A stretch of DNA of 33,119 bases. Origin: Burkholderiales bacterium RIFCSPLOWO2_02_FULL_57_36. GTDB lineage: Bacteria; Pseudomonadota; Gammaproteobacteria; Burkholderiales; Burkholderiaceae_D. Of the stretch, positions 9,261-16,382 are shown piece after piece. The stretch covers positions 1 to 33,119 of the forward strand of contig MESE01000019.1 of the NCBI GenBank assembly GCA_001770855.1, in the 5' to 3' direction. Positions within the stretch are counted from its first letter, which is position 1. Each line of letters starts with the position of its first letter. The translations under genes were made by a program, and so were the position numbers. A model generated the notes under the pieces. It ran no database searches. It was not told the origin of the DNA and saw nothing but the letters and a program-made list of their open reading frames with translations.

Positions 9261-9308
9261 TAAGAATGATTCTCATTAATTATATGACACTGACGAGGAT
9301 TGCGGCAA
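9261..9308 (-). promoter_or_regulatory. Fur-controlled promoter of fecI
   Basis: On the minus strand a -35 (TTGCCG, 9303-9308), an 18-base spacer and a perfect -10 (TATAAT, 9279-9284) are followed at once by a Fur box at 9261-9275. The box reads TAAGAAT-G-ATTCTCA on the plus strand, one mismatch from a perfect 7-1-7 inverted repeat (TGAGAAT-N-ATTCTCA). It overlaps the expected transcription start, a position that represses when Fur-Fe is bound. Confidence 0.85.
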
Positions 9309-9379
9309 GTACTGTTCTGTCTGACTCGATACGAGGGGCGGCCGGGCTTCATGCAAAATCCGCAAAAAGCGTCTTAACT

Positions 9380-9600
9380 CTATGAATTTAAACGGACATT
9401 GACCTTGTAATGGATCGGCGGCGCTTTGCGATGCAGATCCAGCGTGTAGTCACCGAATCGATTGATGTGGCTGGTGCGGTATGGTGACAGCGCTTTGAGC
9501 ACGTCAAGAAATGGCAATGGATCACGATGCGCATCGAACAGTCCCCAGCCGACCACCGCGCAGAATTTCCACTTAGGGCCCGTGCAGAAATAAGTTAGGT
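9380..9600 (-). pseudogene. C-terminal fragment of a transposase-like protein (possibly Tn3 family)
   Basis: An open frame with no start ends at a TAG at 9380-9382. Its last part reads PFLDVLKALSPYRTSHINRF, then GDY and TLDL. The LSPxxxxHIN...GDY pattern resembles the extreme C-terminus of Tn3-family transposases. The frame runs back into the inverted repeat at 9575 and has no support beyond it. The assignment is from memory of the motif only; the upstream residues (WKFCAVVGWGLFDAHRD) are not a familiar Tn3 stretch. Confidence 0.4.
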
Positions 9601-9686
9601 AATGTGAGCGCTGCTAGCGACGGACAACGCTGCAGTGCGCCCGGTACGACCAGCAAAATTGGCTAACTTATTCCTGCGCGAGCCCT
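9575..9686. repeat. Short element with imperfect terminal inverted repeats (possible miniature transposable element)
   Basis: AGGGCCCGTGCAGAAATAAG (continuing TTAG, 9575-9598) faces its near reverse complement at 9663-9686. 21 of 24 positions match, and weaker similarity extends to about 38 bases per side, the usual terminal repeat length of Tn3-type elements. The 64 bases between the repeats hold no gene. The bases flanking it show no clear target duplication. Confidence 0.55.
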
Positions 9687-9766
9687 TGGCCGCCTGCCTG
9701 AATTTCCAGAGCCACCTCTACCCGGCCGTGGCGCCGGTAATGACAACAACTTCATGCTCGCAGCCA

Positions 9767-10282
9767 TCACCCGCGCACCGCCGGCTTATGCTTGCGCATG
9801 CCGGCATAGGTGCCGCCCAATACCAGGCCATAGATCAGATGAGCGACCAGGCTGACCCAGTTCTGTGCCATGGTAAACCATGGAAAAACTGCAGGTGCGA
9901 TGATGTAGAAGTTGATGAAATAGATTGCCAGACCGAACAAACCGCCGATGACCAATACGCTTGTACTGGCAAGACGATGCACAATCCAGCCGGCCACAAG
10001 ACCATAAACAATGGATAGAGGGAAATGAATCATCATTGCCGTCATCACGATGCCCATATCGAAAGTTCCTGGCGGAGGCAAGACCCCTTTTCCCATCACC
10101 ATTGCTGCCATCATCCTGGGCGGTCCCCAAGGACTTTGTCCCATGAAAATCATGACCATCAGCATTTCGGCCATCAGAAATACAATCCCGGCGATAACAC
10201 CGGCCCATACTGCCGCACGCCAGTCGGTTCTGTCGTGCTGATAGGATTGCGTATGCCGCTCGGAAGACATTGTTTGTGCCAT
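9767..10282 (-). CDS. Small integral membrane protein, function unknown
   Basis: 171 aa from the ATG at 10282, chosen for a GGAGG five bases upstream; the longer frame back to 10417 lacks one. Four hydrophobic helices are predicted by eye: about residues 25-45 (AAVWAGVIAGIVFLMAEMLM), 75-100 (MGIVMTAMMIHFPLSIVYGL), 105-130 and 140-160. The first helix and the methionine-rich loop after it (MIFMGQSPWGPPRMMAAMVM) are notable: the protein has about 20 methionines. I do not recognise a family with certainty; it resembles conserved hypothetical membrane proteins of proteobacteria. No operon partner is adjacent. Confidence 0.7.
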   Translation of the reverse strand: MAQTMSSERHTQSYQHDRTDWRAAVWAGVIAGIVFLMAEMLMVMIFMGQSPWGPPRMMAAMVMGKGVLPPPGTFDMGIVMTAMMIHFPLSIVYGLVAGWIVHRLASTSVLVIGGLFGLAIYFINFYIIAPAVFPWFTMAQNWVSLVAHLIYGLVLGGTYAGMRKHKPAVRG

Positions 10283-11037
10283 GAAACCCTCCATTCTGGA
10301 TTTGGTAGTACAAAATAACGGTTTCACCATGCCGGAAAACAGCCATTCGGTCTTTTTTGGAAAGACACGGGCTCGTGAAGTTCCAGTCGAATTTTCAAAT
10401 AAACATGTAAGGAACACGTGCGGTCCGACGTCTACTATTATCGGCTTATGAAGAAACTAGCTAGCGCGGCATGGTGTCGGCGACGCTGAGATAGCGACAA
10501 ATCGCCGGACGCAGGTTATGCCTGGACCTGATAAATATGAGCTGCTAGGGACTGGAGTCGTATCGAATTTTGTCGCGGCGCTGGCGCGTGCCTGGGACGC
10601 TTTCATAACAAACCAGGCTGTAGAAGTGCTCGACATATTCCGCGTCTTCAGGAGTGAAGGCGGCACTGAGCGGCCGGCGTGATTGCCGTATTTGATTGAG
10701 CGTGCCACGAACAGGGTTTCCAGATTCCCGAGTATCTGCTTCAAAAACCCGCAACGACGGCGCGGGCTTGCCCTTACTAAGTCATGATTTTTACAGACGA
10801 TTTAACGAGATTCCGCATTCGCTACGCGTTCTGAATAATCGACAATTTTCTGTTCGGCTCACGCGATCATTACCGAAATAACGACGCCGAAACGATCCAA
10901 ACTCATGCGAGCGCAACATATTTTTTGACTTACTTGCGTAAGTATTTCCACCTCACTGCGTCTATTGTGCAGAGGCCATTCCAGGCGCTCTGTTTATTAT
11001 TTCCGCCGTGAAAAAGGCATCAATTATGGAGCTTATG
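10283..11037. other. 755-base stretch without a firm gene
   Basis: Minus-strand frames at 10457-10744 and 10545-10754 are open. One of them reads protein-like (FTPEDAEYVEHFYSLVCYES), but it has no good ribosome binding site and no family I recognise. It could be the remnant of a gene broken near the transposon scar. At 10931-10944 there is a short palindrome, TACTTGCGTAAGTA, with TTGACT just before it. It lies upstream of the DUF4148 gene and may be part of its promoter. Confidence 0.3.
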
Positions 11038-11520
11038 ATGAAAAACACACTGTCAACCCTATCCATTGCTGCGTTGACCGCTGCAACTTTCTTACTTCCG
11101 GCAGCCACTTCCGCCACAACTCGCGACCAGGTACGCGCCGAGCTCATACAAGCGTATGCGAGAGGCGATCTTGCAACTCAGAAGAACATTGAATTCGTCG
11201 AGCCTCCCTCCGTCGCATTCAGCAAGCCGCGCGCACAAGTCGACACCGAGCTCAAACAGGCACATGCACAAGGCGCACTCGGCACCCAGAGGAATATTGA
11301 ATTCGTCGAGTCTCCTTTCATGACGTTCGGCAAGTCGCGTGCACAAGTCAACGCCGAACTCAGACAGGCACACGCGCGAGGTAATCTCGTCAGTCAGAGG
11401 AACGGTGAATTTGTCGAGTTCCCCCGCTTTGCGTCCAGCACGCCGCGCGAAGAAAGCGGGAAGGAAGCGGTCCATGCGACAAAAGCCGCGGGCGACCGCA
11501 CTGCCCAGTCCGGAAGCTGA
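11038..11520 (+). CDS. DUF4148-type secreted protein with three tandem repeats
   Basis: 160 aa. A signal peptide (residues 1-27, MKNTLSTLSIAALTAATFLL then PAATSAT) precedes three copies of a 36-residue unit. Each starts with (T/P/S)R-x-QV-x-x-EL-x-QA and ends with (N)xEFVE(x)P; a 25-residue polar tail follows. RAQVxxEL(x)QA is the hallmark of DUF4148, a domain common in exported small proteins of Burkholderia and relatives. No function is established. I use ATG 11038 because GGAG stands 6 bases before it; in-frame starts at 11008 (GTG), 11026 and 11035 would add a few residues. It is monocistronic. Confidence 0.75.
   Translation: MKNTLSTLSIAALTAATFLLPAATSATTRDQVRAELIQAYARGDLATQKNIEFVEPPSVAFSKPRAQVDTELKQAHAQGALGTQRNIEFVESPFMTFGKSRAQVNAELRQAHARGNLVSQRNGEFVEFPRFASSTPREESGKEAVHATKAAGDRTAQSGS
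11119..11442 (+). repeat. Three in-frame 108-base tandem repeats inside the DUF4148 gene
   Basis: Units at 11119-11226, 11227-11334 and 11335-11442 each encode 36 residues. Shared cores at the same offset are RAQV, the EL-x-QA helix, and the run encoding IEFVE. Copies 2 and 3 are the most alike. The exact phase and unchanged length point to in-frame duplication. Confidence 0.85.
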
Positions 11521-11810
11521 TGCATTTGGAGCCGCCTCGATCGCCAGGCGCCTCGCTGAGCGCATGGCAGGCCATGTCCAACAGTAATCGTATCGCGGTT
11601 GACGATTATCTGTTTATAGTCCAAAGATGGAGATGGCCTGTGCGCCGCTACGGAGGTTGTTTTGCAAAGGAACGGATTGCGCCATAAGCGGCGTGGCGGG
11701 GAATGAACCTCTTGGCCAATCGATTTCAATGGCTGCAACAGGATCAGAATCGGATTGTAAGAAAATCCGAGTGCGAAGCGTCTATTTGGATAACGGCCAG
11801 TGAGGTAACG

Positions 11811-12743
11811 ATGAAAACGCTATGGAAAATTTTGTTTGCAGGCCTGTTGCTCGCGACGTTCCCGGCTGCGCAGGCGATACAGAAAAACGGCTTCGACCTG
11901 ACAGGCGCGCTGCTGCCGTTGGATGAGATTCTTCAGGGCGGCCCACCTCGGGATGGCATCCCTGCGATCGACCGGCCGCAGTTCGTCAAGGCCGGCGACG
12001 CGCGCTTTCTGAAAAACTCCGACCGGGTGCTGGGTATAGTGCGCGGCGGCATCGCGAAGGCTTATCCGGTCCGCATCCTGAACTGGCATGAAATCGTCAA
12101 CGACGCGTTTGGCACGGAACGAATCGCGGTGACGTTCTGTCCGCTGTGCGGCACCGGCATGGCGTATCTTTCCGAGACTAACGGCAAGCCATTAAATTTC
12201 GGCGTCTCCGGTCTTCTCTACAACAGCGACGTCTTGCTCTACGACCGGCAGACTGATTCATTGTGGTCGCAAATCTTGTCACAGGCCGTCAGCGGCCCGC
12301 TGAAGGGAGCGCGCCTGACGTCGGTGCCGCTGTCCCACACTACTTGGGCGGATTGGAAAAAACGCCATTCCGGTACGCTGGTTCTCTCTACTGACACCGG
12401 CTTCGCACGCGACTACGCTCGCGATCCTTATGAGAGCTATGCGCAGAATCCGGCCCTCCTGTTTCCGGTGAAAGGGCAGAGCACGCGCTACCATCCGAAA
12501 GAGCAGGTGATCGGCGTTGAGGTGAACGGCAAGTTCAAGGCCTATCCGTTCGTTGAATTGAGCAAGGGTCCGCGCGAGGTGGTCGACTCGGTAGGCGGAC
12601 AAAAGATCATCGTGCGCTTCGATGGCGAACATCGCACCGGCAACGTGTATGACGCAGCCAGCAAGGAAATTCCGAGCGTGATCGCGTTCTGGTTCGCGTG
12701 GTATGCATTCCACAACGATACCGAGATATATCATTCGAAGTAG
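11811..12743 (+). CDS. DUF3179 domain-containing exported protein
   Basis: 310 aa. Start at 11811 follows GAGGTAACG; an in-frame ATG at 11703 would put a non-signal extension in front. The signal peptide covers residues 1-22 (ending PAAQA). The rest is one DUF3179 domain with its characteristic stretches: PAIDRPQFV, AYPVRILNWHEIVND, VTFCPLCGTGMAY (a CPLC pair), then GLLYNSDVLLYDRQTDSLWSQ in overlapping pieces and YPFVEL. The family is widespread in environmental bacteria and has no demonstrated activity; the conserved Cys-x-x-Cys suggests metal or redox chemistry. It is flanked by gene-poor DNA and stands alone. Confidence 0.88.
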   Translation: MKTLWKILFAGLLLATFPAAQAIQKNGFDLTGALLPLDEILQGGPPRDGIPAIDRPQFVKAGDARFLKNSDRVLGIVRGGIAKAYPVRILNWHEIVNDAFGTERIAVTFCPLCGTGMAYLSETNGKPLNFGVSGLLYNSDVLLYDRQTDSLWSQILSQAVSGPLKGARLTSVPLSHTTWADWKKRHSGTLVLSTDTGFARDYARDPYESYAQNPALLFPVKGQSTRYHPKEQVIGVEVNGKFKAYPFVELSKGPREVVDSVGGQKIIVRFDGEHRTGNVYDAASKEIPSVIAFWFAWYAFHNDTEIYHSK

Positions 12744-13043
12744 GGCCGGTTTGCCGTATCCCAACGCGCTGCTTGCGCTGCTTGGAGTCTCACCATGATG
12801 CCGAGCAGAGTACCTACACGTATGGCTACGACCGTAGACAGATTCGCGTCGTACTTTGTGCGACTATTTCAAATTGAACAAGCCAGTCCTTCGGAGCGGA
12901 TGGCATGATCTACTCCAAAAATGCAAGTCACATATCGGCCAGAGCATCGCGCATCGGTCTCGCAACGTAGCGCACAGTTGCATTGCAGCCTGGAGTAGAG
13001 TTTCCTCCTAATGGAGTTTGGTTCAATCGTTCAAAAGCGAATC
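12744..13043. other. Gene-poor spacer
   Basis: 300 bases between the DUF3179 gene and the hairpin behind the second receptor. Only short frames occur: a 60-codon minus-strand frame at 12928-13110, which runs through the hairpin stem, and a plus-strand frame of about 37 codons near 12795. Neither has a ribosome binding site or a recognisable product. Confidence 0.5.
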
Positions 13044-13082
13044 GCGTCGCAATTGGCACGAACAGCATGCCAATTGCGACGC
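13044..13082 (-). terminator. 15-bp perfect hairpin after the TonB receptor gene
   Basis: Left arm 13044-13058 (GCGTCGCAATTGGCA) is the exact reverse complement of right arm 13068-13082, with a 9-base loop. It starts 33 bases past the receptor stop codon in the direction of transcription. A short T-run (CTTTTG) lies about 6 bases further. Best read as a transcription terminator or 3'-end stabiliser. Confidence 0.7.
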
Positions 13083-13115
13083 TAGTGATTCTCAAGACGA
13101 TTCCATGCACGCCCT

Positions 13116-15257
13116 TTAGAAGCTATAGCGGGCTGTTAACTGGACATTGCGGGGTGCGCCGGGCGTATTCAAATTAGTGACTGTGCCATGTCCGGATACA
13201 ATGTACTTGCGGTCGAACAGGTTGTTGATATTGAGCTGCAGATCAAGGCTTGCAATCTTGTAGCCTACCATTGCATCCACTGTCGTGTAGGCAGGCAATG
13301 TCACAGTATTGCCAAGATTTGCGAAACGGTCATCGACATAGTTCACGCCTGCACCTGCACGGGCTCCATTGCCGAGCGCCTTGGTTATCCATAGATTTGC
13401 GCTGTGTTTCGGCGTCAGGGTGGCACGCTTGCCTTGGACCGGTACATTTCTTACCGTGTTGTCAAAATTGTCCACTGCTGGAGATGAAGTGACTTTGGCA
13501 TCCAAATAAGAATAACCTGACCAGAGTTGCCAGCCATTCGACAGGTCGCCCGTGAAGGTTAACTCCAGGCCATTTGTTCGCTGCGTTCCTACCGGAATCA
13601 GCTGCCTTGTTGCAGGATCAGTCTGCTTGATATTGGTGCGCTCGAGTTGAAACAACGATGCCGTTGCAGAAGCAAGACCACCGAAGAAATCAAACTTTGC
13701 ACCGATTTCCTTGTTGGTCGTTTCTTCAGGTGCAATGTCTTCATTGTTTGCTGCTAATGGAAAATTTTCTGCCGATGGCTGGAAGGACTTGCTGAAGGAG
13801 GCATAATAAGACTGACTGGTTGTCGGTTGATAGACTAGGCCGACACGCGGGCTCCACTCACGGTCTGTTCGTTCTAACTTCGATCCGGCACCGGTGGTGG
13901 TGCGTGTCTTTTGCTCAAACCGGTCATAACGCACGCCGGCCAGGGCCTTCCATTGCTTCGATAGCGTCACCATGTCCTGAAGGTAAACGCTGCTGGTCTT
14001 CATCGCGCTCAATGTACTGGTTGGTCCCGCAAAGGTCCGGGCGACAACCGGCAAGACAGGGCGGAAGAGATTCACGGGGCCGTAATCTACTGCCGGCGTA
14101 AGCGCCTGTCCCTTGTCTTGCTTTCCGAGTTCCATGCCGTACAGAATCTGATGCTCCATTCCGGCAATTTCGAGTTTCTGTGTCAACTCGGTTTGATTGA
14201 AATATCCATCATCTTCACGCCGAAAGCTGGAATGATTGAGCATCGCAGTTTGTGCGGCTTCATTGACGCCGCCTGCTGTCTTCACCAACGTATTATTGCG
14301 GTCTGATGTGTAGTCGTAGTAGCGGAACGCATTGCGCAACGACAGATGCTCATTGAATCGGTGATCGAAGGTAAAGCCATACGAAGTAACATCCGATTGC
14401 ACGTAATCGACGTCGCGCGCGTTTGCAGCACCGTAATAGGTACTTGCCGGAACGTCCACCGGCTTCCCTTGATAAGACGGGATGCCAAAATCCGTGATGC
14501 GGCGATCGGAGAGATGTTCAGCTTGCAGCAGCAAGTTGGTGTTCGAACCAAGCTTGAACAACAACGAAGGCGATATCACTTCGCTGTCAAGAAATTGCTG
14601 GTCGCGGTAGCTATCGGCGCGCTCAACGGCACCAGTTATGCGAAACGCGACGCCGCTGTCGCTGTAATTTCGCGCCAGATCGAATTCGCCACGCCGTTGA
14701 TTCCAGCTACCGACCGTTGCAGAAATCTCGCTTTTATCAATACCCGGTTTCTTGGTGATACGGTTGATCAAACCGCCTGATGAGCCGCGTCCGTACAGTA
14801 CTGAAGCAGGTCCTTTGATTACTTCGACCTGCTCGATATTGGACAAATCGCGGAAGTACAGTGCGTCGTCGCGAAATCCATCGACAAATTGATCGGAGAT
14901 GGCGCTAAAGCCGCGGATCGTAACCTGGTCTCGCTGGCCATCGCCATTCGAAAGTCCAACTCCCGGTACCGACTTGAGCACGGCTTCCAACGAGTGTGCG
15001 CCCTGATCACGCAACAACTGCTGTGGCACGACGTTGACCGTCTGCGGAATATCGCGCAAGGGTGCTTCGATCTTGGTGGCACTGGTGGCGGTCGGTGCGT
15101 TATAGGTACGTGGCAGCTCACGGCTGCTCTTGACTTTGACTTCGGGCAGCGTCGCGTCAGCCTGTTCTGGCGCGGCTATTTGGGCAAATGCCGGATTGGA
15201 TAATTGTTGAATAGCCAGCGCGATCATCAGCGCCAGCTGGGTCTTTTTGAATGCCAT
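13116..15257 (-). CDS. TonB-dependent siderophore receptor (no STN domain); candidate ferric-vibrioferrin receptor
   Basis: 713 aa. Signal peptide to about residue 25 (NPAFAQ), then directly the plug domain: APLRDIPQTVNVVPQQLLRD, LKSVPGVGLSNG, QVTIRGF, and VEVIKGPASVLYGRGSSGGL with INRITKKPG. A 22-strand-type barrel follows, ending VQLTARYSF. It has no N-terminal signalling domain, so it is a plain transporter. It lies downstream of bfd on the same strand and about 1.1 kb from the divergent siderophore operon, which makes it the natural receptor for that siderophore. Its plug is generic and by itself resembles catecholate or hydroxamate receptors, so the ligand is inferred from context. No ABC-type inner-membrane importer lies in the window. 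Confidence 0.88.
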   Translation of the reverse strand: MAFKKTQLALMIALAIQQLSNPAFAQIAAPEQADATLPEVKVKSSRELPRTYNAPTATSATKIEAPLRDIPQTVNVVPQQLLRDQGAHSLEAVLKSVPGVGLSNGDGQRDQVTIRGFSAISDQFVDGFRDDALYFRDLSNIEQVEVIKGPASVLYGRGSSGGLINRITKKPGIDKSEISATVGSWNQRRGEFDLARNYSDSGVAFRITGAVERADSYRDQQFLDSEVISPSLLFKLGSNTNLLLQAEHLSDRRITDFGIPSYQGKPVDVPASTYYGAANARDVDYVQSDVTSYGFTFDHRFNEHLSLRNAFRYYDYTSDRNNTLVKTAGGVNEAAQTAMLNHSSFRREDDGYFNQTELTQKLEIAGMEHQILYGMELGKQDKGQALTPAVDYGPVNLFRPVLPVVARTFAGPTSTLSAMKTSSVYLQDMVTLSKQWKALAGVRYDRFEQKTRTTTGAGSKLERTDREWSPRVGLVYQPTTSQSYYASFSKSFQPSAENFPLAANNEDIAPEETTNKEIGAKFDFFGGLASATASLFQLERTNIKQTDPATRQLIPVGTQRTNGLELTFTGDLSNGWQLWSGYSYLDAKVTSSPAVDNFDNTVRNVPVQGKRATLTPKHSANLWITKALGNGARAGAGVNYVDDRFANLGNTVTLPAYTTVDAMVGYKIASLDLQLNINNLFDRKYIVSGHGTVTNLNTPGAPRNVQLTARYSF

Positions 15258-15542
15258 GATGCTCCCTGTTGAATAAAAATTGGTGGCTGGCTAATGCGTC
15301 AAAAAGACTCTTGGCTGGCTATCGGATACGAGTAAAAAACTACATTTATTATTTGCCGAGAAAAGTCATTGCTCGGTATCTATTGCAGATGAATGGTGTG
15401 CGAGAAGTCAGACACTTTGCTGCCAGCTATCCATAATTCAACCGGTATGGACTGTGTGGCGCAAGCATCGCGTTTATTGTTCAGCTTATGCCGTTAGCGC
15501 GGTCTGGAAGAATATCGGCTGTGCTTGATTTGCGTCTTCCAG

Positions 15543-15698
15543 TCATTCTCGCAATAGGGTTTTGGCGCAGGAATGGCATTTGCCGCAGCAAGTTCCGACG
15601 TCCAGGTTTGTGCGCAATTCGGCCATCGACTGCACGCCTGCATTCACTGCCTGGCGAATCTCTCGGTCGAAGACGTTGTTGCAAATACAAACAATCAT
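15543..15698 (-). CDS. bfd: Bacterioferritin-associated ferredoxin
   Basis: 51 aa. The sequence starts MIVCICNN, continues REIRQAV and SMAELRT, and ends TCCGKCHSCAKTLLRE. The four [2Fe-2S] ligands of Bfd are in place: C4, C6, C38 and C41. Bfd is expressed under iron starvation, binds at the haem of bacterioferritin and donates electrons so that stored iron leaves as Fe(II). Here its partner would be the haem-carrying Bfr subunit at 3154. AAGG stands 8 bases before the ATG. A Fur box and a promoter lie 118-166 bases upstream. The TonB receptor follows 285 bases later on the same strand. Confidence 0.93.
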   Translation of the reverse strand: MIVCICNNVFDREIRQAVNAGVQSMAELRTNLDVGTCCGKCHSCAKTLLRE

Positions 15699-15815
15699 TC
15701 ATGCACCTTGTTGTGTTTGGGATTGGCTAACTGGGTTGGTCGGTGTGCCCACCACGAGACCCCCTTTCAGTTATTAACGCCCGAACAATAGTGCCTCGTC
15801 CGCCTCGTCTTCAAA

Positions 15816-15864
15816 TGAGAGCAATTCTTATTCAAATTATTGCTTATCTGCATAAAGACTGCAA
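15816..15864 (-). promoter_or_regulatory. Fur-controlled promoter of bfd
   Basis: On the minus strand: -35 TTGCAG (15859-15864), 17-base spacer, -10 AATAAT (15836-15841), then a Fur box at 15816-15830. The box reads TGAGAGC-A-ATTCTTA on the plus strand, with 12 of 14 arm positions as in TGAGAAT-N-ATTCTCA (arm 1: 5 of 7; arm 2: 6 of 7 by strict count gives 11). It lies just downstream of the -10, the same layout as the fecI promoter. Confidence 0.75.
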
Positions 15865-15920
15865 GTTTTTTTTGCAGAGACGGGCAATTTCAATAGAGAA
15901 ATCAATACGATAAATTTTTA

Positions 15921-15949
15921 TTGCGAATAATTCTCATTACTATTATGAT
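15921..15949 (+). promoter_or_regulatory. Fur-controlled promoter of the siderophore operon
   Basis: TTGCGA (15921-15926) and TATGAT (15944-15949) are separated by 17 bases and form a reasonable sigma-70 promoter. A Fur box (TGCGAAT-A-ATTCTCA, 15922-15936) overlaps the -35 and spacer, where Fur binding would block RNA polymerase. From here the leader to pvsA is about 430 bases, unusually long, and contains a small open frame. Confidence 0.75.
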
Positions 15950-16106
15950 GGCGCCAACCTAAGTAATTCAGCTGTTTTTATACAAAAACGGCCGACGAAG
16001 ATTTTGGTCAGATACCCCCCCACAACGCCAGCCACCGCACCCATTCTCTGGGAGAGGCAGCCCGCCATTTTTTGATTTTCAGCGGCTTCCGATTCAGGAG
16101 AATTCC

Positions 16107-16310
16107 ATGCGAATGCGTTCCCGTCACGCAGTATTTGTTCCCTTCAAAACAAGCTTGAGCTTGGCCGACATGCCGGCCCGGAATGGCGGCGTGACGGCCG
16201 CAATCCTCCCAATCTGCCTTATCGGAATTCAACGCCTATATAGCAAGCCGGTTGCAAACGTAGGCCTGTCGAGCCCACTCACTAGCAATCGACGGTCCGA
16301 TTCCGATTGA
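16107..16310 (+). CDS. Possible 67-codon leader peptide or relic before pvsA
   Basis: A frame of 67 codons starts at an ATG with a strong AGGAG (16096-16100) and stops at 16308-16310, 72 bases before pvsA. The product starts MRMRSRHAVFVPF and has one weakly hydrophobic stretch (GVTAAILPICLIGI). I recognise no family. The initiation region (CCGATTCAGGAGAATTCCAT) closely resembles that of pvsA (CCGATTTTCAAGGAGAATTT), which suggests either a duplicated translation start or a true upstream reading frame. It lies inside the operon leader, so it could affect pvs translation. Whether it is translated is unknown. Confidence 0.35.
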   Translation: MRMRSRHAVFVPFKTSLSLADMPARNGGVTAAILPICLIGIQRLYSKPVANVGLSSPLTSNRRSDSD

Positions 16311-16382
16311 CAACTCGCCGCCCAGCTTTACCAAGACAGGCTTTCCTATTGATGCTGCAAACCGATTTTCAAGGAGAATTTA

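Noticed and set aside
12928..13110. 60-codon minus-strand frame directly behind the siderophore receptor
   Set aside because: It runs through the 15-bp perfect hairpin, lacks a ribosome binding site and has no recognised family, so a terminator explains the region better.
16015..16021. Run of seven C in the siderophore operon leader as a possible phase-variable tract
   Set aside because: Too short and not within a coding frame or promoter spacer that would be switched by slippage.
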